This document shows positions 42,499-50,914 of a stretch of DNA of 64,000 nt, piece by piece. The position numbers and the translations under genes were made by a program. Under the pieces are notes generated by a model. It was not told the DNA's origin and searched no databases. It worked only from the letters and a program-made list of their open reading frames with translations. Positions within the stretch are counted from its first letter, which is position 1; each line of letters begins with the position of its first letter. The stretch is taken from positions 62,001 to 126,000 of the forward strand of contig NZ_JBBPFS010000003.1 in assembly GCF_038069765.1 (NCBI RefSeq), in the 5' to 3' direction. Source of the stretch: Arthrobacter_B sp038069765. Its GTDB lineage: Bacteria > Actinomycetota > Actinomycetes > Actinomycetales > Micrococcaceae.

Positions 42499-42945
42499 TC
42501 AGCCCCGCGAACCCTTTTCCGCCAGCTGAATGAGCGTCGCCAAATGGTCCGCCCAGGCGCCGGAGTGGGTGCGCGCCACCTCGTCCCCGTCCGCCAGGGT
42601 GCCCAGGCCGCTTTCGGTGATGACGACGTCGGTGTAATCGGTTTCGGCGTCCGGGCCCGGAACCGCGTCCAGCAGGAAGCTCACCACCGTGTGGGCGTTC
42701 CAGCCGGGTTTGGTCCAGCGGAAGGACAAAAGCCTGTCGCGGGCCACGGCGAGCACGGTGCCCGTGGCGCGCTGCTCACCGCCGTCGTCGGCCGGACCCT
42801 GCGCCGCCCGCTCGCTCAGCGGCGACCCGGGACTGGGGGTGAAATCCATGCCGGGCCACCACGCGGCCCGGTTGTCCACCAGTGCATGCCAGAGTTCCGC
42901 CGGCGGGCACTGGGCCTGCGCCGCAACCCGAATTGAATCACCCAT
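42499..42945 (-). CDS. SRPBCC (START-like) domain protein
   Basis: 148 residues. Opening SIRVAAQAQCPPAELWHALV and central FRWTKPGWNAHTVVSF fit the SRPBCC/polyketide-cyclase fold, which binds hydrophobic ligands in a deep pocket. The AHSA1-like pattern is the closest. Function not known. It lies 60 bases after metX in the same direction and could be read through, though no link is evident. Confidence 0.75.
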   Translation of the reverse strand: MGDSIRVAAQAQCPPAELWHALVDNRAAWWPGMDFTPSPGSPLSERAAQGPADDGGEQRATGTVLAVARDRLLSFRWTKPGWNAHTVVSFLLDAVPGPDAETDYTDVVITESGLGTLADGDEVARTHSGAWADHLATLIQLAEKGSRG

Positions 42946-43005
42946 GTCATTGTTCTTCCACGGCCGGACCGCCTTGGCAAGAGCACCCGTGCGGCTCCGG
43001 CGCGC

Positions 43006-44136
43006 TCACGCTGATCCGAAGAACCGCTTCCTGAGCGGAACACCGATCTGCTCGACGTCGGTAAGGAACCCGTCGTGGCCAATGGGCGCCGTGATGGTGT
43101 GCACCTCCACGCTGCCGGGCAGTGCGGCCGCCAGGACCTCGGACTGCTCCGGGAAGTAGAGCCGGTCCGAGTCCACGGCGGCAACAAAGAACTCCGCCGT
43201 AACCCCGGCCAGCGCCTGTTCCAGGGAGCCGCGGCCGCGGGCGACGTTGTGGCTCATCAGCGCTTCGGTCAGCACCAAGTAGCTGTTGGCATCGAACCGT
43301 TCCACCAGCTTGCGGGCCTGGTGGTCCAGGTAACTCTCCACCGCGTACCGGCCCCGTTCGGCCGGCAGGGCGGAACCCAGCGGGTCCTCCTGCGTCTGCG
43401 GCTGGTGCCCAAACCGGTACTCCAGCTCCGGCTCCGAACGGTAGGTGATGTGCGCTATCCGGCGGGCCAGGCCCAGGCCGGCAGTCGGCGTCGGGCCGTT
43501 GTAGTAGTCGCCGCCGCTGAAGCGCGGGTCCAGCCGGATGGCCTCAAGCTGCGCCTGTCCAAAGGCGATCTGCTCGGCCGAGCTGGCTGCCGTGCAGGCA
43601 ATGACGGCGCAGCGCCGCACCCGGTCCGGTTCGGTAACGGCCCATTCCAGGGCCCGCGCCCCGCCCAGCGATCCGCCCAGCACCGTGTGCCAGGACCGGA
43701 TGCCCAGCTGGTCCGCGAGCCGGGCTTCGGCGCGGACGGAGTCCCGGATGGTGACAAACGGGAAGCGCGATCCCCAGGGCAGGCCCTGCGGATCGGGCGA
43801 GGACGGTCCGGTGGAGCCGTAACAGCCGCCGAGCATGTTGACGGCCACCACAAAGAATCGGTTGGTGTCCACGGATTTCCCCGGACCCACCAGCGCGTCC
43901 CACCATCCGTCTTCCCCGGTGTCCCCGCGGGCAACATGTGTGCTGCCGGTCAGGGCATGGGCCACCAGGACGGCGTTGGACGCATCGGCGTTGAGCCTGC
44001 CCCACGTCTCATAAGCGAGTGTCACCTGCGGCAGGTGCCCGCCGGTTTCCAAATCCAGGCCGCCGATGTGAGCATGGCGCAGCACCCCGTCCCGGGCGGG
44101 GGCGGGGTGCTGCGGCACCGTGGACGGCAGGGTCAC
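43006..44136 (-). CDS. metX: Homoserine O-acetyltransferase
   Basis: 376 residues, alpha/beta hydrolase fold. Nucleophile Ser in LGGSLGGARALEWAV; NMLGGCYGSTGPSS and the terminal catalytic His in PIGHDGFLTDVEQI are typical. It makes O-acetylhomoserine from homoserine and acetyl-CoA. Acetyl versus succinyl specificity cannot be proved by sequence, but this family in actinobacteria is usually acetyl. It starts eight bases after metY, forming a metY-metX operon under a riboswitch. Confidence 0.92.
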   Translation of the reverse strand: MTLPSTVPQHPAPARDGVLRHAHIGGLDLETGGHLPQVTLAYETWGRLNADASNAVLVAHALTGSTHVARGDTGEDGWWDALVGPGKSVDTNRFFVVAVNMLGGCYGSTGPSSPDPQGLPWGSRFPFVTIRDSVRAEARLADQLGIRSWHTVLGGSLGGARALEWAVTEPDRVRRCAVIACTAASSAEQIAFGQAQLEAIRLDPRFSGGDYYNGPTPTAGLGLARRIAHITYRSEPELEYRFGHQPQTQEDPLGSALPAERGRYAVESYLDHQARKLVERFDANSYLVLTEALMSHNVARGRGSLEQALAGVTAEFFVAAVDSDRLYFPEQSEVLAAALPGSVEVHTITAPIGHDGFLTDVEQIGVPLRKRFFGSA

Positions 44137-44144
44137 GCGAATCG

Positions 44145-45461
44145 CTACGCTCCCTTGGCGGCCCGGAAGCCGGCGTCGAGGTCGGCAATGATGTCGTCAA
44201 TGTGCTCGATGCCGACGGACAGCCGCACCAGGCCGGGGCTGACCCCCGCGGCGAGCTGGGCTTCGGCCCCCAGCTGGCTGTGCGTGGTCGACGCCGGATG
44301 GATCACCAGGGAACGGACGTCGCCCACATTCGCCACATGGGAGTGCAGCTCCAGCGCATCCACGAAGCGCTTCCCCGCCTCGATGCCGCCGGTGATGTCG
44401 AAGGAGACAATGGCACCGGTGCCGCGCGGCCCGTACTTGCGACCGCGCTCAAACCACGGGCTGGACTCAAGGCCCGCGTAGGCGACCGAGATGACGTCGT
44501 CGTGCGCTTCGAGCCAGTTGGCAACCGCGACGGCGTTGGCCACGTGCCGCTCCACCCGCAGGCTCAGCGTCTCCAGCCCCTGGGCGATGAGGAACGCGTT
44601 GAACGGTGAGACGGCCGAGCCGAGGTCGCGGAGCAGCTGCACCCGGGCCTTGAGGATGTAGGCGAGGTTGGCGCCCAGGACGCCGTCGGCGCCCAGGTCC
44701 CTGGCGTATACCAGGCCGTTGTAGCTCTCGTCCGGGGTGTTGAACCCGGGGAACTTCTCCGGATCCGCGCCGAAGTCGAAGTTGCCCGAATCGACAATGA
44801 CACCGGCAATCGAGGTCCCGTGGCCGCCCAGGTATTTCGTGGCCGAATGCACCACAATGTCCGCTCCCCATTCAATGGGCCGGATCAGGTACGGGGTGGA
44901 CAGGGTGTTGTCCACGATCAGCGGGACGCCGGCCTCATGCGCGACGACGCTGATGCCTTCGATGTCCAGGACGTCCTGGCGCGGGTTGGAGACCACTTCG
45001 CCGAAGAACGCCTTGGTGTTGGGCTGCACGGCGCTGCGCCACTGGTCGAGGTTGTCCGGGTCCTGCACAAAGGTGGTCTCGATGCCGAACTTCTTCAGGG
45101 TGTGCTTGAAGAGGTTGTAGGTGCCGCCGTACAGGCTGGGGCTGGCGACGATGTGGTCGCCGGCTTCGGCAACGTTCAGGATTGCGAAGGTCTCCGCGGC
45201 CTGGCCCGAGGCGAGCAGCAGCGCACCGAGTCCGCCTTCAAGGGACGCGATCCGGTTTTCCACCGCTTCCTGGGTGGGGTTGCCGATTCGTGTGTAGATC
45301 GGCGCGAGCTCAGCCAGGGCAAACCGGTTGGCTGCCGCTTCGGCACTGGGAAAGACGAACGACGTCGTCTGGTAGATCGGCAGCGCACGGGCACCGGTGA
45401 CGGCGTCGGGCTCCTGTCCCACATGGATCTGACGGGTTTCGAAGGACCAGTTTCCTGACAT
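44145..45461 (-). CDS. metY: O-acetylhomoserine sulfhydrylase
   Basis: 438 residues, Cys/Met metabolism PLP enzyme. The PLP lysine lies in VVHSATKYLGGHGTSIAG. Length and the SFVFPSAEAAANRFAL opening fit the OAH sulfhydrylase branch rather than MetB. With MetX it makes homocysteine directly from sulfide. It is the first gene after the riboswitch, so both enzymes are expected to fall when SAM is high. Confidence 0.92.
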   Translation of the reverse strand: MSGNWSFETRQIHVGQEPDAVTGARALPIYQTTSFVFPSAEAAANRFALAELAPIYTRIGNPTQEAVENRIASLEGGLGALLLASGQAAETFAILNVAEAGDHIVASPSLYGGTYNLFKHTLKKFGIETTFVQDPDNLDQWRSAVQPNTKAFFGEVVSNPRQDVLDIEGISVVAHEAGVPLIVDNTLSTPYLIRPIEWGADIVVHSATKYLGGHGTSIAGVIVDSGNFDFGADPEKFPGFNTPDESYNGLVYARDLGADGVLGANLAYILKARVQLLRDLGSAVSPFNAFLIAQGLETLSLRVERHVANAVAVANWLEAHDDVISVAYAGLESSPWFERGRKYGPRGTGAIVSFDITGGIEAGKRFVDALELHSHVANVGDVRSLVIHPASTTHSQLGAEAQLAAGVSPGLVRLSVGIEHIDDIIADLDAGFRAAKGA

Positions 45462-45534
45462 GGCATTGCTCCCTATTGACCAGGGGCCGCATCGAGACTT
45501 CTAGCCGGGAAAGAGCCGGCAGCCACGTGTGACC

Positions 45535-45650
45535 CGCGCTTGCCGTACGCCCGATTGACGTACAGCCAGGTCTTCACCCGGGGCACCCCACCGCGGTTGG
45601 AGGGTTGCCGGCCAGCAAGCCGGGGCTATCTGCTGGCACTCATGACCTAT
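45535..45650 (-). promoter_or_regulatory. SAM-IV-type riboswitch upstream of metY-metX
   Basis: On the minus strand the core runs from 45647 to 45569: outer pair GGTCATGAGTGCCAGC with its closing GACC, then GCTGGCCGGCAACCCTCC and CGGTGGGGTGCCCCGGGTGA, in the order and wording of the SAM-IV class known from Actinomycetales met genes. A further small hairpin (GTAC...GTAC) follows at about 45541-45565, as SAM-IV RNAs have a distal stem. It is 74 bases before the metY ATG. Class assigned by eye. Upstream of it (45648-45953) I see no gene, only the metY and VOC promoter regions. Confidence 0.8.
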
Positions 45651-45953
45651 TCCCCCAATGAAAACGGATAACCCCGAACCCCGCAACCTCTGTGACGGTT
45701 CATTTCCCTGCGTTGCAGCGGCGCTGCTGAGCGGGCAGTACGGCTTACCGTGCTGGGGCACTGGACGACGACGTTCGCCAGGGGCAGGTCATCAATAAGC
45801 ACATCGTAGATTTTTTGCCAGCGGCCCTGCCCTCAAGAGCAGGGATTCCCGGGCCGTGTTCAGCGGCGGAAAAGCACCCGATCCGCGGGCAGAAAAAGTA
45901 AGTACACGCAGTTAGGGTTACCTTGGTCGAGAGGTCGGTCACAACGTGCAATT

Positions 45954-46613
45954 ATGGGCCGCATGCGCTTGGACCATGTATCTTATGCCTGTGAATCCGA
46001 CGGTCTTTTGGCCACGACCGAGAGGATTGCTTCCGCTCTGGGAGCGGACTTCGTCAAGGGTGGCGTCCACCCCCGTTTCGGCACCCGCAACATGATTCTT
46101 CCTCTGGCTAACCACCAGTATGTCGAGGTGGTGGAGGCCCTGAGCCACCCGGCATCAGACAAAGCTCCTTTCGGACAGGCTGTGCGGCAGCGCTCCGAAT
46201 GCGGCGGCGGCTGGATGGGCTGGTGCGTTGCAGTGGACGATCTGTCTCCGTTTGAAGAGCGCCTAGGCCGCGAGTCGGTCCCGGGCAACCGCAAGTTTCC
46301 CGACGGCCAGGAACTGACCTGGCGCCAGATCGGCATCAACGGCCTCATCGCCGACCCCCAGGTGCCCTACATGCTGCGCTGGGACGAGGGCACTGAGCCG
46401 CTGCATCCCTCCGCTGCCCTGCCCGGCATGCCCGGTGCCGTGAAGCTGAATTCGCTGACCATTGCCGGATCCGCCGAGCGGGTCACCCGGTGGCTGGGCA
46501 CGCCGGTTGAAGAGCCGCTGGAAAATGTGGGCGTCACATGGATTTCCCCGAAGGGAACCCCCGGTATCATGTCCGTCACGTTCAATACGGCGAACGGCCT
46601 GGTCGAGATTTAG
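45954..46613 (+). CDS. VOC/glyoxalase-like domain protein
   Basis: 219 residues. MRLDHVSYACESDGLLATTERIAS, split as RLDHVSYACESDG, is the opening of the Glyoxalase_3-like VOC fold, and KLNSLTIAGSAERVTRWLG opens the second half. These proteins have diverse metal-dependent roles; nothing shows the substrate. Two ATGs (45954, 45963) fit. Its stop is ten bases before a 19-bp repeat array. Confidence 0.78.
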   Translation: MGRMRLDHVSYACESDGLLATTERIASALGADFVKGGVHPRFGTRNMILPLANHQYVEVVEALSHPASDKAPFGQAVRQRSECGGGWMGWCVAVDDLSPFEERLGRESVPGNRKFPDGQELTWRQIGINGLIADPQVPYMLRWDEGTEPLHPSAALPGMPGAVKLNSLTIAGSAERVTRWLGTPVEEPLENVGVTWISPKGTPGIMSVTFNTANGLVEI

Positions 46614-46622
46614 GCTGCGCCG

Positions 46623-46775
46623 CTCCGGTTTGTCCGGACCCCTCCGGTTTGTCCTGACCCCTCCGGTTTGTCCGGATCCCTCCGCTTTGTCCGGATCCCT
46701 CCGGTTTGTCCGGATCCCTCCGGTTTGTCCGGATCCCTCCGCTGCGCAGTGGCAGGGATTCCCCAAACCGGAGGG
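46623..46775. repeat. Array of 19-bp direct repeats, upstream of the AbiEi/DUF559-like gene
   Basis: Six 19-bp units starting at 46623, 46642, 46661, 46680, 46699 and 46718, each of the form CTCCGGTTTGTCCGGATCC with one to three changes. A seventh unit becomes CTCCGCTGCGCAGTGG (46737-46752), followed by an inverted half-unit CAAACCGGAGGG (46764-46775). The array ends 60 bases before the AbiEi/DUF559-like start codon. It is not a CRISPR: there are no spacers. Confidence 0.92.
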
Positions 46776-46835
46776 CTGTCCACAACCGGGCCTCTTGCGC
46801 TGGCGGGCGGTCCGCAACCCGTCCAGCCTTGAGGC

Positions 46836-47777
46836 ATGGACCCGGCATTCATTTACTCAGCCGACGCCGAAACCAATGGTACGGACCGGCGTTCCCTGGC
46901 GCTGAGCTGCCGATCGGGCAAACTCGTCCGTCTCCGCCCTGGTGTGTACATGCAGGCGGAGGACTGGCGGATTCTGTCTCCCTGGGAACGGGAGCGGGCA
47001 CGAATCCGGGCCGCTGTCGCCCAGGTGCCGGGGCAGCGCATCCTCATTCAACAATCCGCCGCAATCATCTGGGGACTGCCTGTCATTGGGAAGTCAGCCG
47101 AAGTACTGCTGCTGGCCGTTCATCCCACCCATGGCCGACGCCGCGGGGATCTCCGCTGGGCCGAGCGCCGGCTGCTGGAACCGGTCACCGCGTGGGACGG
47201 GCTCCCCGTAACTTCCCGTGCGCATACGGTCCTGGACATGGCTGCCTATCTGGACTTCGAGCGTGCAGTCCCTGCCATGGATCATGTTCTTCGCCCGGAT
47301 CCCGTTCGTGGTCTTCCCGGCCTGGGGAAGGAACACCTTCGCGAGCTGGCGGAGCATTTGCCCGGCCGTCCCAAACAACTCCGGGCGCGGCGGGTTATCG
47401 ACTTCGCGCAGGCCCTCTCCGAGTCAGCCGGTGAGTCCTACTCCCGGGCCGTGCTGTACCGGCAGGGTTTTCCGGAGCCTGAGCTCCAGCATGAATTCCA
47501 CACTGCGGCAGGGCGGTTCCGCACTGACTTTTACTGGCCCGGGCACAGGCTCGTCGGGGAGTTCGACGGTGCGGTGAAATACGGAAGCGGCAAAGGAAGC
47601 ATCGCACCGTCGTGGGATACCCTCCTGCGGGAGAAACGCCGGGAAGACGCCATTCGGGCCACCGGCGTCGGATTTGTCCGCTGGTCCTGGAATGACATCA
47701 CCCGGCCGCCCCAGCACCCGGAGGGTTTGGTGCAGCGTCTGGTCCGGGCCGGGCTGCCCCGACCTGGCCGCCGCTGA
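46836..47777 (+). CDS. AbiEi-like and DUF559-like (PD-(D/E)XK/Vsr fold) fusion protein
   Basis: 313 residues. The N-terminal part (about 15-130) has the opening RSGKLVRLRPGVYM of AbiEi-type antitoxin winged-helix domains, then QQSAAIIWGLPVIG and TSRAHTVLDMA. The C-terminal part (about 195-300) resembles DUF559/Vsr-like nucleases: ESAGES (E200), FRTDFYWPGHRLVGEFDG (D231, E242, D244), K248, and the C-terminal helix with RATGVGFVRWSWND. The candidate active residues are intact. No AbiEii toxin gene is next to it. Similar orphan fusions are common in actinobacteria with unknown function. Two related repeat arrays bracket it. Confidence 0.75.
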   Translation: MDPAFIYSADAETNGTDRRSLALSCRSGKLVRLRPGVYMQAEDWRILSPWERERARIRAAVAQVPGQRILIQQSAAIIWGLPVIGKSAEVLLLAVHPTHGRRRGDLRWAERRLLEPVTAWDGLPVTSRAHTVLDMAAYLDFERAVPAMDHVLRPDPVRGLPGLGKEHLRELAEHLPGRPKQLRARRVIDFAQALSESAGESYSRAVLYRQGFPEPELQHEFHTAAGRFRTDFYWPGHRLVGEFDGAVKYGSGKGSIAPSWDTLLREKRREDAIRATGVGFVRWSWNDITRPPQHPEGLVQRLVRAGLPRPGRR

Positions 47778-47781
47778 TTCC

Positions 47782-47857
47782 CTCCGCTTTGTGAGAAACC
47801 CTCCGCTTTGTGACAATCCCTCCGCTGCGCAGCGGAGCAATGGTGTCAAAGCGGAGG
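47782..47857. repeat. Second repeat array, downstream of the AbiEi/DUF559-like gene
   Basis: Two 19-bp units (47782-47800, 47801-47819) of the form CTCCGCTTTGTGA then six to seven variable bases, then the perfect palindrome CTCCGCTGCGCAGCGGAG (47820-47837) and an inverted half-unit CAAAGCGGAGGG (47847-47858). Same order and orientation as the upstream array: direct units, CTCCGCTGCGCAG tail, inverted half-unit. Confidence 0.9.
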
Positions 47858-47867
47858 GGAATACCGA

Positions 47868-49814
47868 TCAGTCCCGAAACGTCGGCAGAACAGCGCCGGC
47901 CGCCGCCCGGATGAGCCCGGCGTTGAGGTCCCGCACCGTCCCGGCGTCGATCTTCACCACCCGCCGGTCGTAGGTGAGCAGCCCGTTCACCTCGTCCTCC
48001 ACATCCGTGAGCTGGGTATAGACCGTGGCGGCCAGCCCCTGCGCCACGGCCGGTTCGATCTGCCGCCGGTGCAGCTTTTTATACGCCTGCCGCAGGGCCT
48101 CGGGGGTCTTGAAGCGCCGGTACCCGAACTCCTTCTCATTGAAGGTGTGGCCCGGCACGCGCAGGCTGTACCCGCCGTATTCGGAAAGCACGACGGCGCG
48201 GCCGTCCCGGAGCCACCCCTTCCGCAGCTTGAACGGCACAAAATAAACGTGCACGCTCTTGAGGTCTCCCCCGCCCTGGTCATGCCAGCCGCTGGCGTGG
48301 TCGATGGTCCGGGTGGGGTCGAGTTCGCGCAACAGCTGCGTTGCCGCATTCGCGTCGAACTGGCCCCAACCCTCGTTGAACGGCACCCACACGGCAATCG
48401 AGGTGCAGTTGCGCAGCAGCTCGACCGTTGAGCGCAGCTCGCCGCGGAAATCGTCCCGGCCCTGCTCGTCGGAGCGTCCGAAGGCGGCATAGTCACTATC
48501 GTCGCGGTGCGGTACGCCAACCGCAGGCGCAGTCACGACCGCGTGCCGGTATGACCGGCCGCCGTTGACCAGGTCCTGCCAGACCAGCATGCCGAGACGG
48601 TCGCAGTGGTAGTACCAGCGCAGCGGCTCGATCTTGATGTGTTTGCGCAGCATGGTGAAACCGAGGTCTTTCGCAGCCTGAATGTCGTAGGCCAGCGCCT
48701 CATCCGACGGTGCCGTGTACAGCCCGTCCGGCCAGTACCCCTGATCGAGCAGCCCGGCGTGGAAGTAGGGGCGGCCGTTGAGCAGCAGCCGGGTATGGCC
48801 GGCATTGTCCGGTCCGACCCCGAAAGTCCGCAGTCCGGTGTAGCTGCTGATGCTGTCCAGTTCCTCACCGGCGCCAGCGTCCCCAGCACCGCCGTCGGCA
48901 ACCAGCGTCACGGAAACGTCATACAGAAAAGGATCTTCCGGCGTCCACAGACGCGGATTCGGCACCGGAATGCGGGTGGCAGCACCGGGCACGACGACGG
49001 CGTCCGCCACAGTGCGACCCCCGGCGGACACGGTGATCACTGCCTGCAGGTCCGGGCCTGTAGATGTCCCTGCCGCGCCGCCCCCACGCGGGGTGCAGCC
49101 GTCCACGTGCACGGTGACGGAAACGGAGTCGAGATCCGGCACCAGGTCCAGCCGGGAAATGCTGACTCGCGGCACCGATTCCAGCCAGACCGTCTGCCAG
49201 ATCCCGGACTGTGCCGTATACCAGATGCCGCCGCGGTCCAGCATCTGCTTGCCCCGGCTGGCGTAGCCGGTGTCGCTGATGTCGCGGACCCGGACGATGA
49301 TCTCGTGTTCGGTTCCGGCGGCCGCGGCGGCGTCTCCAGCGTCCACGGCGGCGGCGGCGGCCGCGGAGGAACCGGCGCCCGCGGCGTCACGGGTCCCGGC
49401 GGCGAGCGCATCGGTGACGTCCAGCGAGAACGGGAGGTATCCGCCGTCGTGCCCTCCCACCTCAACCCCGTTGACGGTGACCGTGCAGCTCTGGTCCACC
49501 GCACCGAAGTGCAGCAGCACCCGTTCGCCGGCGAAGCCCTCGGGCAGGCGGAGGCTGCGCCGGTACCAGAGGAGCTGCTGCGGCTGGAGCTGGCGGTTCA
49601 CGCCGGAGAGCGCAGCCTCGGGGGAAAACGGCACCAGGATCTGCCCGTCCCACTCGCCGTCGGCGGGCGGCGCCTCCCGGCGCGCGGAGGTGATGGCGTA
49701 CTGCCAGTAGCCGTTGAGGTTGAGGTAGCTGTCGCGGACCAGCTGCGGGCGGGGGTACTCCTGCAGGACGGCATCCGGATCCAGGTCCGCTCCCCAGGGA
49801 GTTGTCAGTGTCAC
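47868..49814 (-). CDS. Glycoside hydrolase family 2 enzyme
   Basis: 648 residues. N-terminal jelly-roll (LNGYWQYAITS to about 215), immunoglobulin-like domain (about 218-335), then a TIM barrel with acid/base Glu in VWVPFNEGWG (E481) and nucleophile in VVLSEYGGYS (E545). The family includes beta-galactosidases, glucuronidases and mannosidases; the exact sugar is not readable. An Ala/Gly/Asp-rich insertion (about 141-167) breaks the first domain. No signal peptide, so it acts on imported oligosaccharides. Alone, no sugar operon around it. Confidence 0.85.
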   Translation of the reverse strand: MTLTTPWGADLDPDAVLQEYPRPQLVRDSYLNLNGYWQYAITSARREAPPADGEWDGQILVPFSPEAALSGVNRQLQPQQLLWYRRSLRLPEGFAGERVLLHFGAVDQSCTVTVNGVEVGGHDGGYLPFSLDVTDALAAGTRDAAGAGSSAAAAAAVDAGDAAAAAGTEHEIIVRVRDISDTGYASRGKQMLDRGGIWYTAQSGIWQTVWLESVPRVSISRLDLVPDLDSVSVTVHVDGCTPRGGGAAGTSTGPDLQAVITVSAGGRTVADAVVVPGAATRIPVPNPRLWTPEDPFLYDVSVTLVADGGAGDAGAGEELDSISSYTGLRTFGVGPDNAGHTRLLLNGRPYFHAGLLDQGYWPDGLYTAPSDEALAYDIQAAKDLGFTMLRKHIKIEPLRWYYHCDRLGMLVWQDLVNGGRSYRHAVVTAPAVGVPHRDDSDYAAFGRSDEQGRDDFRGELRSTVELLRNCTSIAVWVPFNEGWGQFDANAATQLLRELDPTRTIDHASGWHDQGGGDLKSVHVYFVPFKLRKGWLRDGRAVVLSEYGGYSLRVPGHTFNEKEFGYRRFKTPEALRQAYKKLHRRQIEPAVAQGLAATVYTQLTDVEDEVNGLLTYDRRVVKIDAGTVRDLNAGLIRAAAGAVLPTFRD

Positions 49815-49956
49815 GGGGAGACTAGGTCGAGGGTCAGCGCGGATTCATTCATCCGGAGATCCTAGCGTGCCCGGGCGCACGGGCCTCGGCGGCAGGCCGT
49901 GGCAGCTGCCCTCAGGCACTGAGTCAGGCACTGACTCAGCCAGGCACGGGCCCGGG

Positions 49957-50745
49957 TCAGTCGCCGATGCCGATCGCCGGACCGAACAGCGCAAACCCGA
50001 CAAAACCGGCAATATCCACGAGGGCGTGCGCGATCACCAGCGGCATCACGCGCTTCGTCTTGGTGTAGGCGTAGCCGAAGAGCAGCCCCATCAGGAAGTT
50101 TCCGATCCCGGGCCCGATCCCCTGGTACAGGTGGTAGCTGGCACGGATCAGCGCACTGGTGAGGATGATGGCCGGGGTGCTCCAGCCCAGCTGCCGCAGC
50201 CGGATAAAGAGATACCCCACCACAATGACTTCCTCGAGCACGGCGTGCCGCAGGGCGGACAGGATCAGCACCGGAAGCGTCCACCAGTAGGTGTCCAGGG
50301 CCGCGGGCACCAGAGCGGTGGTGATGCCCAGCGCACGCCCCGCGGCGTATACGCCCAGGGTCCCGACGCCGATGACTGCCGCCAGCCCGAAACCCAGCGC
50401 AAAGTCGCGCACCGGTTTGGCGAAGGTGAAGCCGAGGCGCCGGAACACGCTCTTGCCCGGTTCGGTCAGCAGGAACAGCACCAGCGCCACCGGCAGCAGG
50501 GAGAAGAAGATTCCCAGCAGCTGGTACACCAGGTCGAACACCGGGTTCTCGTCCAGGACCGGGTTCAGTGTGGTCGTCTGCCCGGCGAGCTGGCCCTCCG
50601 CCGCCTTTTCCAGGAGCTCGACGACGGCGTACACCCCTGATCTGCCCAGCGACAGTCCCAGGACAATCAGGATTTCAAAAACGAGCATCTTCCGGGCCCG
50701 CGGATCCAGGGTTTCGGCGGGGGCGGAGGGGAAGGCGGCGGGCAT
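49957..50745 (-). CDS. CPBP family intramembrane metalloprotease-like protein
   Basis: 262 residues, seven to eight transmembrane segments. CPBP motifs: E171-E172 (AVLEEVIVVGYLFIRL), H205 (SYHLYQG), N216 (GNFLMGLLFG) and H240 (IAHALVD). The usual EExxxR has Val instead of Arg at the third key position. Bacterial members include bacteriocin immunity proteins and membrane proteases; this variant is common in actinobacteria and its activity is untested. The ATG at 50745 starts MPAAFPSAPAETLD. A possible 33-codon gene lies 17 bases upstream. Confidence 0.82.
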   Translation of the reverse strand: MPAAFPSAPAETLDPRARKMLVFEILIVLGLSLGRSGVYAVVELLEKAAEGQLAGQTTTLNPVLDENPVFDLVYQLLGIFFSLLPVALVLFLLTEPGKSVFRRLGFTFAKPVRDFALGFGLAAVIGVGTLGVYAAGRALGITTALVPAALDTYWWTLPVLILSALRHAVLEEVIVVGYLFIRLRQLGWSTPAIILTSALIRASYHLYQGIGPGIGNFLMGLLFGYAYTKTKRVMPLVIAHALVDIAGFVGFALFGPAIGIGD

Positions 50746-50762
50746 GGTCCTATTGTGCCGGG

Positions 50763-50864
50763 TCAGGAGCGGACCGTTTCGCAGGTGACCTTGGCCATGC
50801 CGGTTTTCTCGAACCGCCGTTCGCGCAGAAGCCGCAGGTTGAGCTTGAGCCCGCCGGGAAACAC
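50763..50864 (-). CDS. Possible 33-residue small protein or gene remnant
   Basis: GTG start, 33 codons, TGA stop. Codon third positions are almost all G or C, unlike random spacer, and the translation (starts VFPGGLKLNLRLLRERRFEK) is basic and helical. An in-frame TGA lies two codons before the GTG, so a longer form is broken at that point. It may be a small leader gene for the CPBP protein or the tail of a decayed gene. Not recognised. Confidence 0.25.
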   Translation of the reverse strand: MFPGGLKLNLRLLRERRFEKTGMAKVTCETVRS

Positions 50865-50914
50865 ATCTCAATCCTGCCCGGGTACCGGGGGCAAGGGCGG
50901 GGCCTCATCCGGCG

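Noticed and set aside
45908..45930. Iron (DtxR/IdeR) box before the VOC gene
   Set aside because: TTAGGGTTACCTTGG keeps only part of the consensus and lacks the right half of the palindrome.
46623..46775. CRISPR array
   Set aside because: Units follow each other without unique spacers, unit length is 19 bp, and no cas gene is present.
46836..47777. Complete AbiE toxin-antitoxin system
   Set aside because: No nucleotidyltransferase AbiEii toxin is coded on either side; the neighbours are a VOC protein and a GH2 enzyme.
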